From JACDAN01 sp963847235 (GTDB taxonomy: Bacteria; Actinomycetota; Thermoleophilia; Gaiellales; Gaiellaceae), in NCBI GenBank assembly GCA_963847235.1, contig CAWJYU010000014.1, forward strand, positions 1 through 64,000: a DNA stretch of 64,000 bases. Direction: 5' to 3'. How positions within the stretch are numbered: the first letter of the stretch is position 1; each line of letters starts with the position of its first letter. Shown here one piece after another: positions 28,933-37,911 of the stretch. The position numbers and the translations under genes were made by a program. The notes under the pieces are model-generated. The model did not search any database. It saw only the letters and a program-made list of their open reading frames with translations, and had not been told where the DNA came from.

Positions 28933-29515
28933 ATGATCAGCGCGAGTGGGCTCGGCCGGCGGTTCGGCGAGCGGCGCGTGCTTTCCGGGGTCGATGTCCA
29001 CCTCGAGGAGCGCGGATTCCTGCTGATCACCGGCCCCAACGGCTCGGGGAAGACCACATTGCTTCGGCTGCTTGCGGGGCTGCTCGCTCCGACGGAGGGC
29101 GAGCTGGAGGTTCGCGCCGACCGCGGGCGGATCGGCTTCCTCGGCCACGAGCCGCTTCGTCTACCGCGAGCTTACGGCGCTCGAGAACCTCGATCTCTTC
29201 GGGCGGCTCTATCGCGTCCCGGAGCACCGCGAGCGAACAGGGATGCTCCTCGAGCGCTTCGGGCTCTGGGATGCCCGCGGCGAGCCCGTGTCGACGTTCT
29301 CGCGGGGGATGGTGCAGCGGCTCGCGCTCTGCCGGACGCTCCTCCACGACCCGGAGCTTCTGCTCCTCGACGAGCCCTTCAGCGCGCTCGATGCCGACGG
29401 CGCCGAGCTTCTCCACGCAGAGCTGGACCAGGCGACGCCGCGCACCATCGTCATTGCCAGCCACCAGCCGGAGCGGATCGCGCCGCTCGCGACCCAGCGA
29501 CTCGCGCTCGCGTGA
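28933..29515 (+). CDS. ccmA: cytochrome c biogenesis ABC transporter ATP-binding protein CcmA
   Basis: ATPase of the CcmAB(C) complex that supplies heme for cytochrome c maturation. ATG 28,933. Walker A GPNGSGKTTLLRLLAGLL, signature FSRGMVQRLALCRTLL, Walker B LLLLDEPFSALD, switch His in VIASHQPE. About 194 residues. One frame change near 29,157 (GHEP to VYRELTALENL) must be bridged. Its stop overlaps the GTG of ccmB. Confidence 0.85.
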
Positions 29516-30153
29516 CCGGCTACCTCGGCGACGTCGCGGCACTCGCGCGCAAGGATCTCCTCGTCGAGCTCCGTACGCGCGACACGGTGCCTGCCATGCT
29601 CCTCTTCGTCGTCGCGGCGCTCGTGGTCTTCCACTTCGCCCTCCCGGCCGAGAGCTCGCGCCTCGCGGCGAGCGGGATGCTCTGGATCGCGCTCCTCTTC
29701 ACGGCGCTGCTCGCCCTCGTGCGTTCTTTCGTCGGCGAGCGGGACCAGGGGACGCTCGACGGGCTGATCCTCGCGCCGTGCGATCGGAGCGCGATCTGGC
29801 TCGGGAAGACGCTCAGCGTCCTCGCCTTCCTGTTGTTCGCCGAGGCCGTCGCGCTTCCCGCCTTCGGGCTCTTCTACGAGGCCGTGACCTGGGAGCTGAT
29901 CGCCGGCGTCGCGCTCGCGAACGTCGGGATCGCTGCGGTCGGGACCCTGCTCGGCGCGATGGCCGCCGCCGCCCGCGCACGCGAGCTGCTTCTGCCGCTT
30001 CTGTTCCTACCCGTTGCCATCCCACTGGTGGTCGGCGGGGTGGGCGCGACCGTCGCCGACGACCCGGGCCGGTACCTGGCCTTCCTCGCGCTCTACGACC
30101 TGATCTTTGCGATCCTGTCCTGGGCAAGCTTTGAGTACGTCGTTACGGAATAA
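29512..30153 (+). CDS. ccmB: heme exporter membrane protein CcmB
   Basis: Membrane partner of CcmA. 213 residues with six hydrophobic helices, beginning VAALARKDLLVELRTRD, then VRSFVGERDQGTLDGLILAP and LGKTLSVLAFLLFAEAVALP, all standard for CcmB. The start is GTG 29,512, four bases inside ccmA. Confidence 0.9.
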   Translation: MTGYLGDVAALARKDLLVELRTRDTVPAMLLFVVAALVVFHFALPAESSRLAASGMLWIALLFTALLALVRSFVGERDQGTLDGLILAPCDRSAIWLGKTLSVLAFLLFAEAVALPAFGLFYEAVTWELIAGVALANVGIAAVGTLLGAMAAAARARELLLPLLFLPVAIPLVVGGVGATVADDPGRYLAFLALYDLIFAILSWASFEYVVTE

Positions 30154-30820
30154 CGGCGCCGCCCTCCTCTCGCTGACAGCGGCGGCTCTCCTGGTCGCGG
30201 GCCTTTCGCTCGCGATCTTCTGGGCGCCCGAGGACGCCGACCAGGGCATCAGCCAGAAGATCTTCTACGTCCACGTCCCCGTCGCGCTGACCGCGTACGC
30301 GGCGTTCTTCTGGGCCGCCTGGAAGGCGCTTCGCCTGCTCTGGAAGGGCGACGAGCGTCACGACCTCGAGAGCTATACGGCCGTGCACATGGGGGTCATC
30401 TTCGGCGTGCTCACCCTGGTCACCGGCTCGATCTGGGCCAAGGTCTCCTGGGGCCAGTGGTGGGTGTGGAGCGAGCAGCAGCTGACGCTCTTCCTGATCC
30501 TGTTCCTGTTCTACTCCGCGTACTTCATGCTCCGGTACTCGACCGATCCCGGTCCCCGGCGGGCCCGCACGTCCGCCGTCTACGCGCTCTTCGGTGTCGT
30601 GCTGATCCCGGTCAGCTTCCTGGCCATCCGGCTGGCGGAGGGGCTGATCCATCCCGTGGTCTTCAAACGCGACGGGCCCGACATGGAGGGCTCGATGTTC
30701 CTCACGTTCTGCGTCTGCCTGGCCGCGATGCTGGCGCTGGCCGGCGCGCTCTACCTGATCGAGCTCTCCGGAAAGCGGGCCGACGCGAGCCTCCGCGCGC
30801 TGCGGGAGCGGCTCGCGTGA
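30131..30820 (+). CDS. ccmC: heme-handling protein CcmC (CcsA family)
   Basis: Integral membrane protein that binds periplasmic heme and loads it onto CcmE. About 229 residues with six helices. It shows DQGISQKIFYVHVPVA with the conserved His and the tryptophan-rich WGQWWVWSEQQLT loop (family WGxxWxWD), plus EGLIHPV with the second ligand His. Start: TTG 30,131 (TTG 30,107 also possible), both overlapping ccmB. No ccmE or ccmF in the window. Confidence 0.9.
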   Translation: MSTSLRNNGAALLSLTAAALLVAGLSLAIFWAPEDADQGISQKIFYVHVPVALTAYAAFFWAAWKALRLLWKGDERHDLESYTAVHMGVIFGVLTLVTGSIWAKVSWGQWWVWSEQQLTLFLILFLFYSAYFMLRYSTDPGPRRARTSAVYALFGVVLIPVSFLAIRLAEGLIHPVVFKRDGPDMEGSMFLTFCVCLAAMLALAGALYLIELSGKRADASLRALRERLA

Positions 30821-30975
30821 GCACCGGGGAGAAGTACCTCTGGGCGGCGTATCTCGTGATCTTCGCGGCCGTGTTGCTCTACGTCGTCCTCATTTCGCTG
30901 AAGGTCGGGCGTCTGGAGCGCGAGCTGACCGCGCTCGCCGAGCTGGCGCGGGAGCGGGAGGCACGCGGTGGCTGA
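30817..30975 (+). CDS. CcmD-like small membrane protein
   Basis: 52 residues with one transmembrane helix (YLVIFAAVLLYVVLISLKV) followed by a charged helix. GTG 30,817 overlaps the ccmC stop and the gene overlaps the hemX start. Size, topology and position match CcmD, which stabilises CcmC-CcmE interaction. Sequence alone is too short to prove it. Confidence 0.65.
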   Translation: MSTGEKYLWAAYLVIFAAVLLYVVLISLKVGRLERELTALAELAREREARGG

Positions 30976-31747
30976 GCTGCTCGTCTGGCCGGCCCTGCTC
31001 GCGTACGGCGAGGCGGCGGTCGCGTACGCGGGGAACGCGCGCCGGCCGGGATCGCTCGGGCGCCTCGGGACCTGGGGCGTGCGCCTCGGCTGGCTCGCGC
31101 AGACGGCGCTGCTGGTCGTCCAGGCGAGCGATGCCGCCGGCTTTCCGTGGAGCACGTGGGCGGGGTCGCTCAACCTCTTCGTCTGGCTCGTCGTCAGCGC
31201 GTACCTGATCTGGGGCTGCAGTCCGCGCTACCGGCTCCTCGGGCTCGGGGTGATGCCGCTCGCGGCCGCGCTTCTTGCGATCTCGTATGCCGCCGGCGGG
31301 ACGGACGACACGGCGGGGGCGGCCTGGGGGGACGTCGTGCTCGTCCTGCACATCGGGCTCATCCTCGTCTCCTTCGCCGGCTTCACGGTCGCGGGCGGCC
31401 TCGCGGCGCTCGAGCTCTGGCAGGAACGCGAGCTGAAAAGCCATCCGGCGGGCCTGCTGCGGCTCCGCGTCCCGTCCCTGGTGGCGCTCGACCGGCTCAC
31501 CGTGACGACCGTCGCCGTGTCGCTCGTCGCCCTGACTGCCGGGATCGTGCCAGGCCTTGCGCGGCTTCCGGATCGCGGGCTCGATGTCCTCATCGCGGGC
31601 ACGATCGTCCTCTGGTCGCTCGGCGCGGCCGTCCTCTATCTCCGTGTAGGCGCGGGTCGCCGCGAGCTCGCGGCTGCGCTCACGCTCGGCGGCGTCGGCG
31701 CCGTCATCGTCCTCCAGCTCGGGCTCCTGTTCGCCCACGTCGCATGA
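30968..31747 (+). CDS. HemX/CcsA-like cytochrome c assembly membrane protein
   Basis: 259 residues with about eight helices. The order and the segment VLHIGLILVSFAGFTVAGGLAALELWQ match the HemX branch of the CcsA/CcmF superfamily, usually placed before hemA and thought to tune glutamyl-tRNA reductase levels or handle heme. GTG 30,968 lies inside the upstream small gene, and its stop overlaps the hemA start. Confidence 0.75.
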   Translation: MAELLVWPALLAYGEAAVAYAGNARRPGSLGRLGTWGVRLGWLAQTALLVVQASDAAGFPWSTWAGSLNLFVWLVVSAYLIWGCSPRYRLLGLGVMPLAAALLAISYAAGGTDDTAGAAWGDVVLVLHIGLILVSFAGFTVAGGLAALELWQERELKSHPAGLLRLRVPSLVALDRLTVTTVAVSLVALTAGIVPGLARLPDRGLDVLIAGTIVLWSLGAAVLYLRVGAGRRELAAALTLGGVGAVIVLQLGLLFAHVA

Positions 31748-32976
31748 AGCTGCTGGTCGTCGGAACCTCCCACCGGCTCGCGCCCATCGAAGTCCGCGAG
31801 CGGGTCGCACTGGACGGGGAGGGCGAGGCGGCACTCGCGCAGCGACTGGGAGAGAGCGGGGAGGCGGTGTGCCTCTCGACGTGCAACCGCACCGAGCTCT
31901 ACCTCGCGGCCGCCGATGCGGACGCTGCCGGCGATCGCGCAACGGCCGTGCTCGCGGAGCTGGGCCGGATCCCGCCAACGGAGCTCGAGCCGTACCTCTA
32001 CCGCCTCGAGCAGGAGGCGGCCGCCACCCACCTCTTCCGCGTCGCTGCCGGGCTGGACTCGCTCGTGCCCGGCGAGGGAGAGATCCAGGGACAGGTCCGG
32101 TCCGCCTACGAGCGCGGCGCTGTCGGGCCGCTCCTCGACCGGCTCTTCCGGCAGGCGCTGCACACGGGCAAGCGGGTCAGGACGGAGACCGCCATCGGCG
32201 AGAGCCCTGCGTCCGTGGCCTCGGCCGCGGCAGCTCTCGCGGCGCAGGTGTTCGGGGACCTCGGCGGCCGCCGCATCGTCGTCGTCGGCGCCGGCAAGGT
32301 CGGCGAGCTGGCGGCGCGCAACCTCGTCAGCCGCGGAGCGGAGCTCTCGTTCGTCGCGAACCGGACGCTCGACCGCGCGACATCGCTCGCCGAGCGCTTC
32401 GGTGGCGAGGCGCTCTCGCTGGACGCGCTCGAGCCGGAGCTCGTGGAGGCCGACATCGTCGTCTCGTCGACGGCGTCCCGCGACACGATCCTCGCGCGGG
32501 AGCAGGTCGAGCGTGCGCTACCTGCCCGCCGTGGTCGACCGCTGCTCCTCGTCGATCTCGCCGTGCCGCGCGACATCGATCCGGCCGTCAAGGAGCTCCA
32601 CGGCTGCTTCCTGTACGACATCGACGACCTCCAGTCCGTCGTCGAGGAGACGCTCACCGGGCGCCGCGGAGAGGCGATCAGGGCCGAAGCGATCGTCGCG
32701 CGGGAGGGAGAACGGTTCCAGCAGTGGCTGGCCTCGCTCGACTCGGTTCCCGCGATCGCCTCGCTTCGGGAGCGGGCCGAGACCATTCGCCGACGGGAGC
32801 TCGCGAAGGCGAGCCCACGCCTCGCCGGGCTCTCGGACCCCGAGCGGCGCGCCGTGGAATCCCTGACAAGCCAGATCGTCAACAAGCTCCTCCATCAGCC
32901 GATCATGCGCCTGAAGGAGGCCGGGCTCGGCGAGGAGGACGAGCGCCGTGCTCCTCAGGGTCGGCTCGAGGGGTAG
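31744..32976 (+). CDS. hemA: glutamyl-tRNA reductase HemA
   Basis: Reduces glutamyl-tRNA to glutamate-1-semialdehyde, the first committed step of C5 tetrapyrrole synthesis. 410 residues: VVGTSHRLAPIEVRER, catalytic Cys47 in LSTCNRTE, GLDSLVPGEGEIQGQV, ALHTGKRVRTET, NADPH-binding VVVGAGKVGELAARNL, VDLAVPRDIDP and the C-terminal dimerisation domain. ATG 31,744 overlaps the hemX stop. Confidence 0.95.
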   Translation: MKLLVVGTSHRLAPIEVRERVALDGEGEAALAQRLGESGEAVCLSTCNRTELYLAAADADAAGDRATAVLAELGRIPPTELEPYLYRLEQEAAATHLFRVAAGLDSLVPGEGEIQGQVRSAYERGAVGPLLDRLFRQALHTGKRVRTETAIGESPASVASAAAALAAQVFGDLGGRRIVVVGAGKVGELAARNLVSRGAELSFVANRTLDRATSLAERFGGEALSLDALEPELVEADIVVSSTASRDTILAREQVERALPARRGRPLLLVDLAVPRDIDPAVKELHGCFLYDIDDLQSVVEETLTGRRGEAIRAEAIVAREGERFQQWLASLDSVPAIASLRERAETIRRRELAKASPRLAGLSDPERRAVESLTSQIVNKLLHQPIMRLKEAGLGEEDERRAPQGRLEG

Positions 32977-33772
32977 CCGCCTCGCCCTGACGCAGGCCGA
33001 GCTCGCGGTCGAAGCGCTGCGTCGGCCCGGTCTGGAGTTCGCGCTCGTCCCGGTGACGACCGCCGGCGACCGCGACCGGACGAAGCCGTTCGGAGAGATC
33101 GGCTCGCGGGGCGTCTTCGTGAAGGAGCTCGAGGAGGCGCTGCTCGAGGAGCGGATCGACGTCGCCGTCCACTCGGCGAAGGACATGACGTCGACGGACG
33201 CGGAGGGGCTCGCGGTCGGCGCCTACCTCGAGCGGGAGGATCCCCGCGACGCGCTCTGCGGCGCGGACGCCGTCCGGCCGGGGATGCGTGTCGGGACCGC
33301 GTCGGTCCGGCGTCGGGCGCAGCTACTTGCGCTCGAACCGGAGCTTCGGATCGAGCCGCTGCGGGGGAACATCGACACGCGACTCCGGAAGCGGGGCGAG
33401 CGGGGCCTCGATGCGGTCGTTCTCGCGGCCTGCGGCCTCGACCGGCTCGGTCTCGCGGACGAGATCGGCCGGCGCTTCGAGCCCGACGAGCTGCTGCCCG
33501 AGTCCGGCCAGGGCGCGCTCGCGCTCCAGGTCCGGGCCGGAGAGGAGGGCGTGGTCGCTCACGCCGACCACCCCGCCACCAGGCGGCGGGTCGAGTCCGA
33601 GCGTGCGTGCGTCGCGGCCGTCGGCGGCGGCTGCCTCGCACCGGTCGCCGCGTACCACGACGGCGACCGGTTGACCGCGCTCGTCGCGGCCGAGGACGGG
33701 AGCTGGGTCGAGCGCCGGACGGGCGACGATCCCGTCAGTCTCGGGCGTGAGCTGCTCGCGCTCGTTCCGTGA
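32948..33772 (+). CDS. hemC: porphobilinogen deaminase HemC
   Basis: Polymerises four porphobilinogens to hydroxymethylbilane. 274 residues, slightly short. RVGSRGSRLALTQAEL, GVFVKELEEALLE, VAVHSAKDMTS with the catalytic Asp, VGTASVRRRAQL, LRGNIDTRLRK, and Cys at about residue 229 in VGGGCLAP for the dipyrromethane cofactor. GTG 32,948 overlaps hemA by 29 bases. Confidence 0.94.
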   Translation: MLLRVGSRGSRLALTQAELAVEALRRPGLEFALVPVTTAGDRDRTKPFGEIGSRGVFVKELEEALLEERIDVAVHSAKDMTSTDAEGLAVGAYLEREDPRDALCGADAVRPGMRVGTASVRRRAQLLALEPELRIEPLRGNIDTRLRKRGERGLDAVVLAACGLDRLGLADEIGRRFEPDELLPESGQGALALQVRAGEEGVVAHADHPATRRRVESERACVAAVGGGCLAPVAAYHDGDRLTALVAAEDGSWVERRTGDDPVSLGRELLALVP

Positions 33773-34392
33773 GGATCCTGCTGACCCGTCCGGAGGGGCG
33801 GAACGAGGAGCTGGCCGACGCTCTCCGCGCGGCGGGGCACGAGGTCGAGTGCGTGCCGCTGATCGCGCTCGAGCCGCTCGGCGACGACCCGATCGACCTC
33901 GACGGCTACGACTGGGTGCTCGTCACGAGCGAGATGGGCGCACGGGAGCTTCGCCGCCGAGGCCGTGGCCGGCCGGGCGCGTTTGCCGCCATCGGCCGGG
34001 TGACGGCCGATGCGCTCGGCGGTGCGGACCTCGTACCGCGCGTGTCGACCCAGGAGGGCCTGCTCTCCGAGCTGCCCCGGCCGGCCGGGCGCGTGCTGTT
34101 CGCCGGCGCCGAGGCCGCCCGCCGCCTGCTCGTCGAGGAGCTGGGCGCCGACTTCGTCCCGCTGTACCGGACCCGCGAGCTCACGCCCGAGCTTCCGGAC
34201 GCGGATGTGGTCGTTCTCGCCTCGCCGTCCGCTGCTCGCGCGTACGCGGCGCTCGGTCGCAGCGGGCCTGCGGTCTCGATCGGGCCGGAGACCACCTCGG
34301 CGGCGCGGTCGCTCGGGCTCGAGGTGGTAGCGGAGGCCCAGAGCCAGGACACCAGAGGCCTCTTGGCCGCCGTGGAGGCGGCGACGCGTTAG
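33769..34392 (+). CDS. hemD: uroporphyrinogen-III synthase HemD
   Basis: 207 residues, about 50 shorter than usual. ILLTRPEGRNEELADALRAA, WVLVTSEMGARELRRR, AAIGRVTADAL, LVPLYRTREL-like FVPLYRTREL and VVLASPSAARAY show the two-lobed fold. It follows hemC with a GTGA overlap, as expected of the enzyme that closes the tetrapyrrole ring. hemB and hemL are not in the window. Confidence 0.88.
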   Translation: MRILLTRPEGRNEELADALRAAGHEVECVPLIALEPLGDDPIDLDGYDWVLVTSEMGARELRRRGRGRPGAFAAIGRVTADALGGADLVPRVSTQEGLLSELPRPAGRVLFAGAEAARRLLVEELGADFVPLYRTRELTPELPDADVVVLASPSAARAYAALGRSGPAVSIGPETTSAARSLGLEVVAEAQSQDTRGLLAAVEAATR

Positions 34393-34403
34393 CGTCCAGC
34401 CCC

Positions 34404-35204
34404 GTGGTGATCACCTTCCTCTCGGACTTCGGCGTCGAGGACGACTTCGCCGGAACCTGCCACGGCGTGATCAAGCGGCTCGCGCCGCAAGTGGACGTCA
34501 TTCACATCACGCACGGGATCCAGCCGACAAGCATCCTGCAGGGCTCCGTCGTCTTGGCCAGCACGCTGCCGTACATGCCGATCGGCGTGCATCTCGCGGT
34601 CGTCGATCCCGACGTCGGGACTCCGCGGCGAGCGCTGGTCATCCGTACGGAAGACGGCCGGCTACTCGTGGGGCCGGACAACGGCCTGCTCGTGCCCGCC
34701 GCCGAGAAGGTCGGGGGCATCAAGGCCGCGAACGAGATCACGAACCGCGAGTACGCCCTGGAGCCGATCGCGCCGACGTTCCACGGCCGCGACATCTTCG
34801 CGCCGGCGGCGGCCCATCTCGCGCTCGGGCTCGACCCGGACGACCTCGGTGACGCCGTCGAGCTGGACTCGCTCGTCCGCCACGAGTATCCGCAGCCCGA
34901 GATCGGAACCCGGCGGATCCGCGCGAGCTGCCTCTACGTCGACCGGTTCGGGAACATCCAGCTGAACCTGACGGCGAGCGACGTCGAGCCGCTGGGCATC
35001 GTGCCGGGCCGGAGGGTCGAGGTCGAGCTGCCGGTCGACCGCTTCTACGCCCAGGCCGCGAGGACGTTCGCCGACGCACGGCCCGGCGACATCGTCCTCT
35101 ACGAGGACGCGTACCGGAACATCGCGCTCGCGATCTCCCGCGGGAACGCCGCCCAGACATTCGGTGTGCGCGCCGGGACGGAGGTTCGGCTACGGGCGGA
35201 CTAG
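34404..35204 (+). CDS. SAM hydroxide adenosyltransferase (DUF62 family)
   Basis: Splits S-adenosylmethionine with water to adenosine and methionine. 266 residues. VITFLSDFGVEDDFAGTCHG (Asp at the adenosine site), VDVIHITHGI, LPYMPIGVHLAVVDPDVGT, TFHGRDIFAPAAAHLALG and YVDRFGNIQLNLT are the family blocks; His and Arg of the active site are in HGRD. Start GTG 34,404; GTG 34,407 is equally plausible. No halogenase features beyond the shared fold. Confidence 0.87.
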   Translation: MVITFLSDFGVEDDFAGTCHGVIKRLAPQVDVIHITHGIQPTSILQGSVVLASTLPYMPIGVHLAVVDPDVGTPRRALVIRTEDGRLLVGPDNGLLVPAAEKVGGIKAANEITNREYALEPIAPTFHGRDIFAPAAAHLALGLDPDDLGDAVELDSLVRHEYPQPEIGTRRIRASCLYVDRFGNIQLNLTASDVEPLGIVPGRRVEVELPVDRFYAQAARTFADARPGDIVLYEDAYRNIALAISRGNAAQTFGVRAGTEVRLRAD

Positions 35205-35311
35205 GCGAATCCCTTGGCCGGCGGTTCATCCGGCTGGTCACCAACCTCGTCGTCCGGTGGCCCGCGCTCTGGACGATCTTCCGGCCGGCGGTCCGCCGGC
35301 AGTTCGACCGC

Positions 35312-35812
35312 ATGGCTCCGGTCTGGGCTTCCATGCGCCAACCCGATTCCCTCGCCTCCTACGAGGCGGCGCTCGACCGCGTCGACGCGCCCGTGCGGCG
35401 CGCGTTGGACGTCGGGACCGGGACCGGCGCGGGGGCCCTCGAGCTCGCGAAGCGCTTTCAGGACGCGAAGGTCGTCGGCGTCGACGTGTCCGAGGCGATG
35501 CTCGAGGAAGCTCGGCGACTGGCTCCCGGCGTCGAGTTCGTTCAGGGAGACGCGTCGGCGCTGCCGTTCGACGATGCCGAGTTCGACGTCGTCGCACACG
35601 CGAACATGATCCCGTTCCTCGACGAGACGGCCCGAGTGCTCCGCCCGGGCGGCTGGACGGTGTACGCGTTCTCGTCGGGGCCGGAGACGCCGATCTACGT
35701 CGCTCCCGAGCGCCTGCGGCGCGAGCTCGAGCGGCGCGGCTTCACGGACTTTGCGGAAATTACGGCCGGCCGCGGCAACGCCGTGCTTGCCCGGCGCGGA
35801 AAAGGGGATTAA
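35312..35812 (+). CDS. class I SAM-dependent methyltransferase
   Basis: At least 166 residues. Motif I ALDVGTGTGAGALELAKRF, motif II VVGVDVSEAML, post-motif QGDASALPFDDAEFDVV, and ARVLRPGGW. The same frame stays open upstream and would encode FIRLVTNLVVRWPALWTIFR and RQFDRMAPVW, an N-terminal helix common in this family. The real start may therefore lie near 35,220 with a rare codon. Substrate unknown. Confidence 0.8.
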   Translation: MAPVWASMRQPDSLASYEAALDRVDAPVRRALDVGTGTGAGALELAKRFQDAKVVGVDVSEAMLEEARRLAPGVEFVQGDASALPFDDAEFDVVAHANMIPFLDETARVLRPGGWTVYAFSSGPETPIYVAPERLRRELERRGFTDFAEITAGRGNAVLARRGKGD

Positions 35813-35825
35813 CGTCCAGCGCACT

Positions 35826-35869
35826 GAGACGTTCGCGGCGCGGTAGCACCGGCCCGGACGTCTCTTTTT
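35826..35869 (+). terminator. intrinsic terminator after the methyltransferase
   Basis: GAGACGT (35,826-35,832) pairs with ACGTCTC (35,858-35,864), followed by TTTTT. The 25-base interior contains a second stem CGGT-AGC-ACCG. A separate perfect hairpin, GTGCGGC and GCCGCAC (35,870-35,890), follows before the tRNA fragment. Confidence 0.7.
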
Positions 35870-35891
35870 GTGCGGCTGGACTGGCCGCACA

Positions 35892-35917
35892 GCGGCGAGG
35901 TAGCTCAGTTGGTAGAG
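35892..35917 (+). repeat. truncated tRNA-Phe 5' part, left end of a 26-base direct repeat
   Basis: These 26 bases are identical to 42,024-42,049, which include the first 24 bases of the complete tRNA-Phe (acceptor strand GGCGAGG plus D-arm TAGCTCAGTTGG). After the match the sequence diverges and no anticodon stem or 3' half can be folded. It therefore marks a partial tRNA gene at the left edge of the sugar module. Confidence 0.85.
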
Positions 35918-35956
35918 GATTGAGCTAAACGGGGTTTCGCGAGAGGCGAGCCGAAG

Positions 35957-36832
35957 CTACGTCCGCTCGGCAAGTGCAATTGCACCGAGGACGCCGGACT
36001 TCGATCCGAGCGCCGGCGCCGTGATGTAGCCGTCGATGTTCTCCCCGACCTCGACGATGTCCAGGTAACCGTTCAGAAGCCCCGCCACCTCGCGACGCAC
36101 GCGTGGCAGGAGCTCCGCGTGGCTCATCACGCCACCGCCGATGATGATCCGCTCGGGTGAGAGCACCAAGATGACCGAGACGAGCCCGAGCGCGAGATAG
36201 CGCGCCTCGAGCGCCCAGACTCGGTCATCCGACGCGAGCTCCTCAGGCCGCCGGCCCCAACGCGCCTCGATCGCACGGCCGGATGCGAGCCCTTCCCAGC
36301 AGTCGCCGTGGTAGGGACAGACACCGTCGAACGGATCGACTTCGCGGTTGTGTGGAATCCGGACGTGGCCGAACTCGGGGTGCACGAGGCCGTCGAGAAG
36401 CCCGCCGTTCGCCATCCCTCCGCCGCCGATCCCCGTGCCGACCGTGATGTAACAGAAGGTGTCGAGCCCCTGAGCCGCGCCCCAGCGGTGCTCGCCGAGC
36501 GCGGCGGCGTTGACGTCCGTGTCGAAGCCGACCGGAACCATCAGGCGACGGCGGACCTCCTGGCCGACGTCGGTGTTCGCCCAGCCTGGCTTGGGTGTGG
36601 AGGTGATGAAGCCCCAGGTCGACGAGGACAGTTTCTTGTCGACCGGGCCGAACGAGCCGATGCCGATCGCGTCGACGGGCCCCTTGCGCTCGAAGAACGC
36701 GAGGACTCCGTCGATCGTCTCGGAGGGGGTGGTCGTCGGAATCGACGCCTGCGCGCGGACGTCCTCCGGTCCGGTCCCGATCGCGCACTCCCACTTGGAG
36801 CCGCCGGTCTCGATGCCGCCGTACACGCTCAC
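35957..36832 (-). CDS. ROK-family fructokinase
   Basis: Phosphorylates a sugar, most likely fructose, after import. 291 residues. GGIETGGSKWECAIG phosphate loop, GIGSFGPVD, GFDTDVNAAALGEHRWGAA with the catalytic Asp, TVGTGIGGGGMANG, and a zinc-binding block GHVRIPHNREVDPFDGVCPY followed by HGDCWEGLASG. The last is the ScrK/Mak-type signature that sets ROK fructokinases apart from glucokinases. Start GTG 36,832 overlaps the LacI stop. Reads away from the transporter but shares its regulator's operon. Confidence 0.88.
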   Translation of the reverse strand: MSVYGGIETGGSKWECAIGTGPEDVRAQASIPTTTPSETIDGVLAFFERKGPVDAIGIGSFGPVDKKLSSSTWGFITSTPKPGWANTDVGQEVRRRLMVPVGFDTDVNAAALGEHRWGAAQGLDTFCYITVGTGIGGGGMANGGLLDGLVHPEFGHVRIPHNREVDPFDGVCPYHGDCWEGLASGRAIEARWGRRPEELASDDRVWALEARYLALGLVSVILVLSPERIIIGGGVMSHAELLPRVRREVAGLLNGYLDIVEVGENIDGYITAPALGSKSGVLGAIALAERT

Positions 36833-37857
36833 GCCGTCACGGCCCCGCAGGACCGTCGCACGATGAACTGAGCGGGGAGCACGACTACCCTGCTGCGGTC
36901 GGGCGCGCGGGCCTCAATCCGCTCCAGCAGTAGCTGCGTGCCGAGGGTCCCGAGTGTCTCGGCCGGCTGCGCCATCACCGTGAGGAAGGGATAGAGGCGC
37001 GAGGCGTGCTCGATGTCGTCGAAGCAGACGAGCGCGACGTCGTCCGGCACTTCCAGTCCACTGGCCCGCACACCTTCGATCGCGCCCAATGCGACCAAGT
37101 TGTTGACGGTGAACACCGCCGTCGGCGGCTCCTCAAGCTCGAGTAACCGGCGAATCCCGTCGAAACCGCCCTCAGGATCGACAGTCGCGCGGACGAGCAG
37201 GTCCGGGTCTAGCGCGACGCCGGCCGCGCCCAAGGCCTCCTCGTAGCCCCGATGCCGATCACGGGCCGTCGAGACGTCGTCCGACTCCACGATGAACCCG
37301 ATGCGTCGGTGCCCGAGCGCGATCAGGTGGTCGACAAGCCGCCGGGCTCCACCGGCGCTGTCGCCGATGACCACGTCGCAGTCCACGTCCGGAACGGTCC
37401 GGTCGATGAGGACAAACTGGATGCCGAATTTCGCAAGCCGTTGGAGATGGCCTTTCGAGCGGTCGCTTACCGGTGCGATCGCGATCCCCTCTACGCGGTG
37501 AGCGATCATCTCCTCGATCACCTCGCCCTCGATGGTGAGATCAGACCGAGTGTCGCAGAGGATCATCCGGTAGCCGGCGCGGCGGGCTGCGTCCTCCGCT
37601 CCGCGCACGATGAGCGTGAAGAAAGGGTTCGCCACGTCCGGGACGATGAGCGCAAGGGTCCCGGTCTTCTGGCGGATCAGCCCACGAGCGAGGCGGCTGG
37701 GTACGTAGCCGAGGTCCGCGATTGCCCGCTCGACGCGCTGTCGGGTCTCGGGTCGGACCCGATTCCCGCCGTTGATGACGCGGGAGACGGTCATAGAGGA
37801 GACCCCGGAGACCCGGGCCACATCTTTGATCGTCGCGTTGGAGACGTTCGCGGCCAT
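36829..37857 (-). CDS. LacI-family transcriptional regulator
   Basis: 342 residues. N-terminal helix-turn-helix and hinge: TIKDVARVSGVSSMTVSRVI and VRPETRQRVERAIADLGYVP. Sugar-binding core follows (LIVPDVANPFFTLIVRGAED, DDVALVCFDDIEHASRL, TVMAQPAETLG). Divergent from the transporter operon, whose -10 region contains a LacI-type operator, so it probably represses import and kinase genes until a sugar or sugar phosphate binds. Confidence 0.93.
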   Translation of the reverse strand: MAANVSNATIKDVARVSGVSSMTVSRVINGGNRVRPETRQRVERAIADLGYVPSRLARGLIRQKTGTLALIVPDVANPFFTLIVRGAEDAARRAGYRMILCDTRSDLTIEGEVIEEMIAHRVEGIAIAPVSDRSKGHLQRLAKFGIQFVLIDRTVPDVDCDVVIGDSAGGARRLVDHLIALGHRRIGFIVESDDVSTARDRHRGYEEALGAAGVALDPDLLVRATVDPEGGFDGIRRLLELEEPPTAVFTVNNLVALGAIEGVRASGLEVPDDVALVCFDDIEHASRLYPFLTVMAQPAETLGTLGTQLLLERIEARAPDRSRVVVLPAQFIVRRSCGAVTA

Positions 37858-37911
37858 ACCTGTTCATGAGATCAGTAACACGTCCCGGGCAGAAAATACA
37901 AGAAAAGGCCC

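Noticed and set aside
35821..35869. T-box riboswitch antiterminator (GGTAGCACCGG before a terminator)
   Set aside because: The T-box core is imperfect, there is no room for stem I, and no aminoacyl-tRNA synthetase or amino acid gene follows. An ordinary terminator explains it.
35894..35960. Second complete tRNA gene at the left repeat
   Set aside because: No 3' acceptor strand CCTCGCC, no T-arm and no anticodon stem can be folded after the D-arm.
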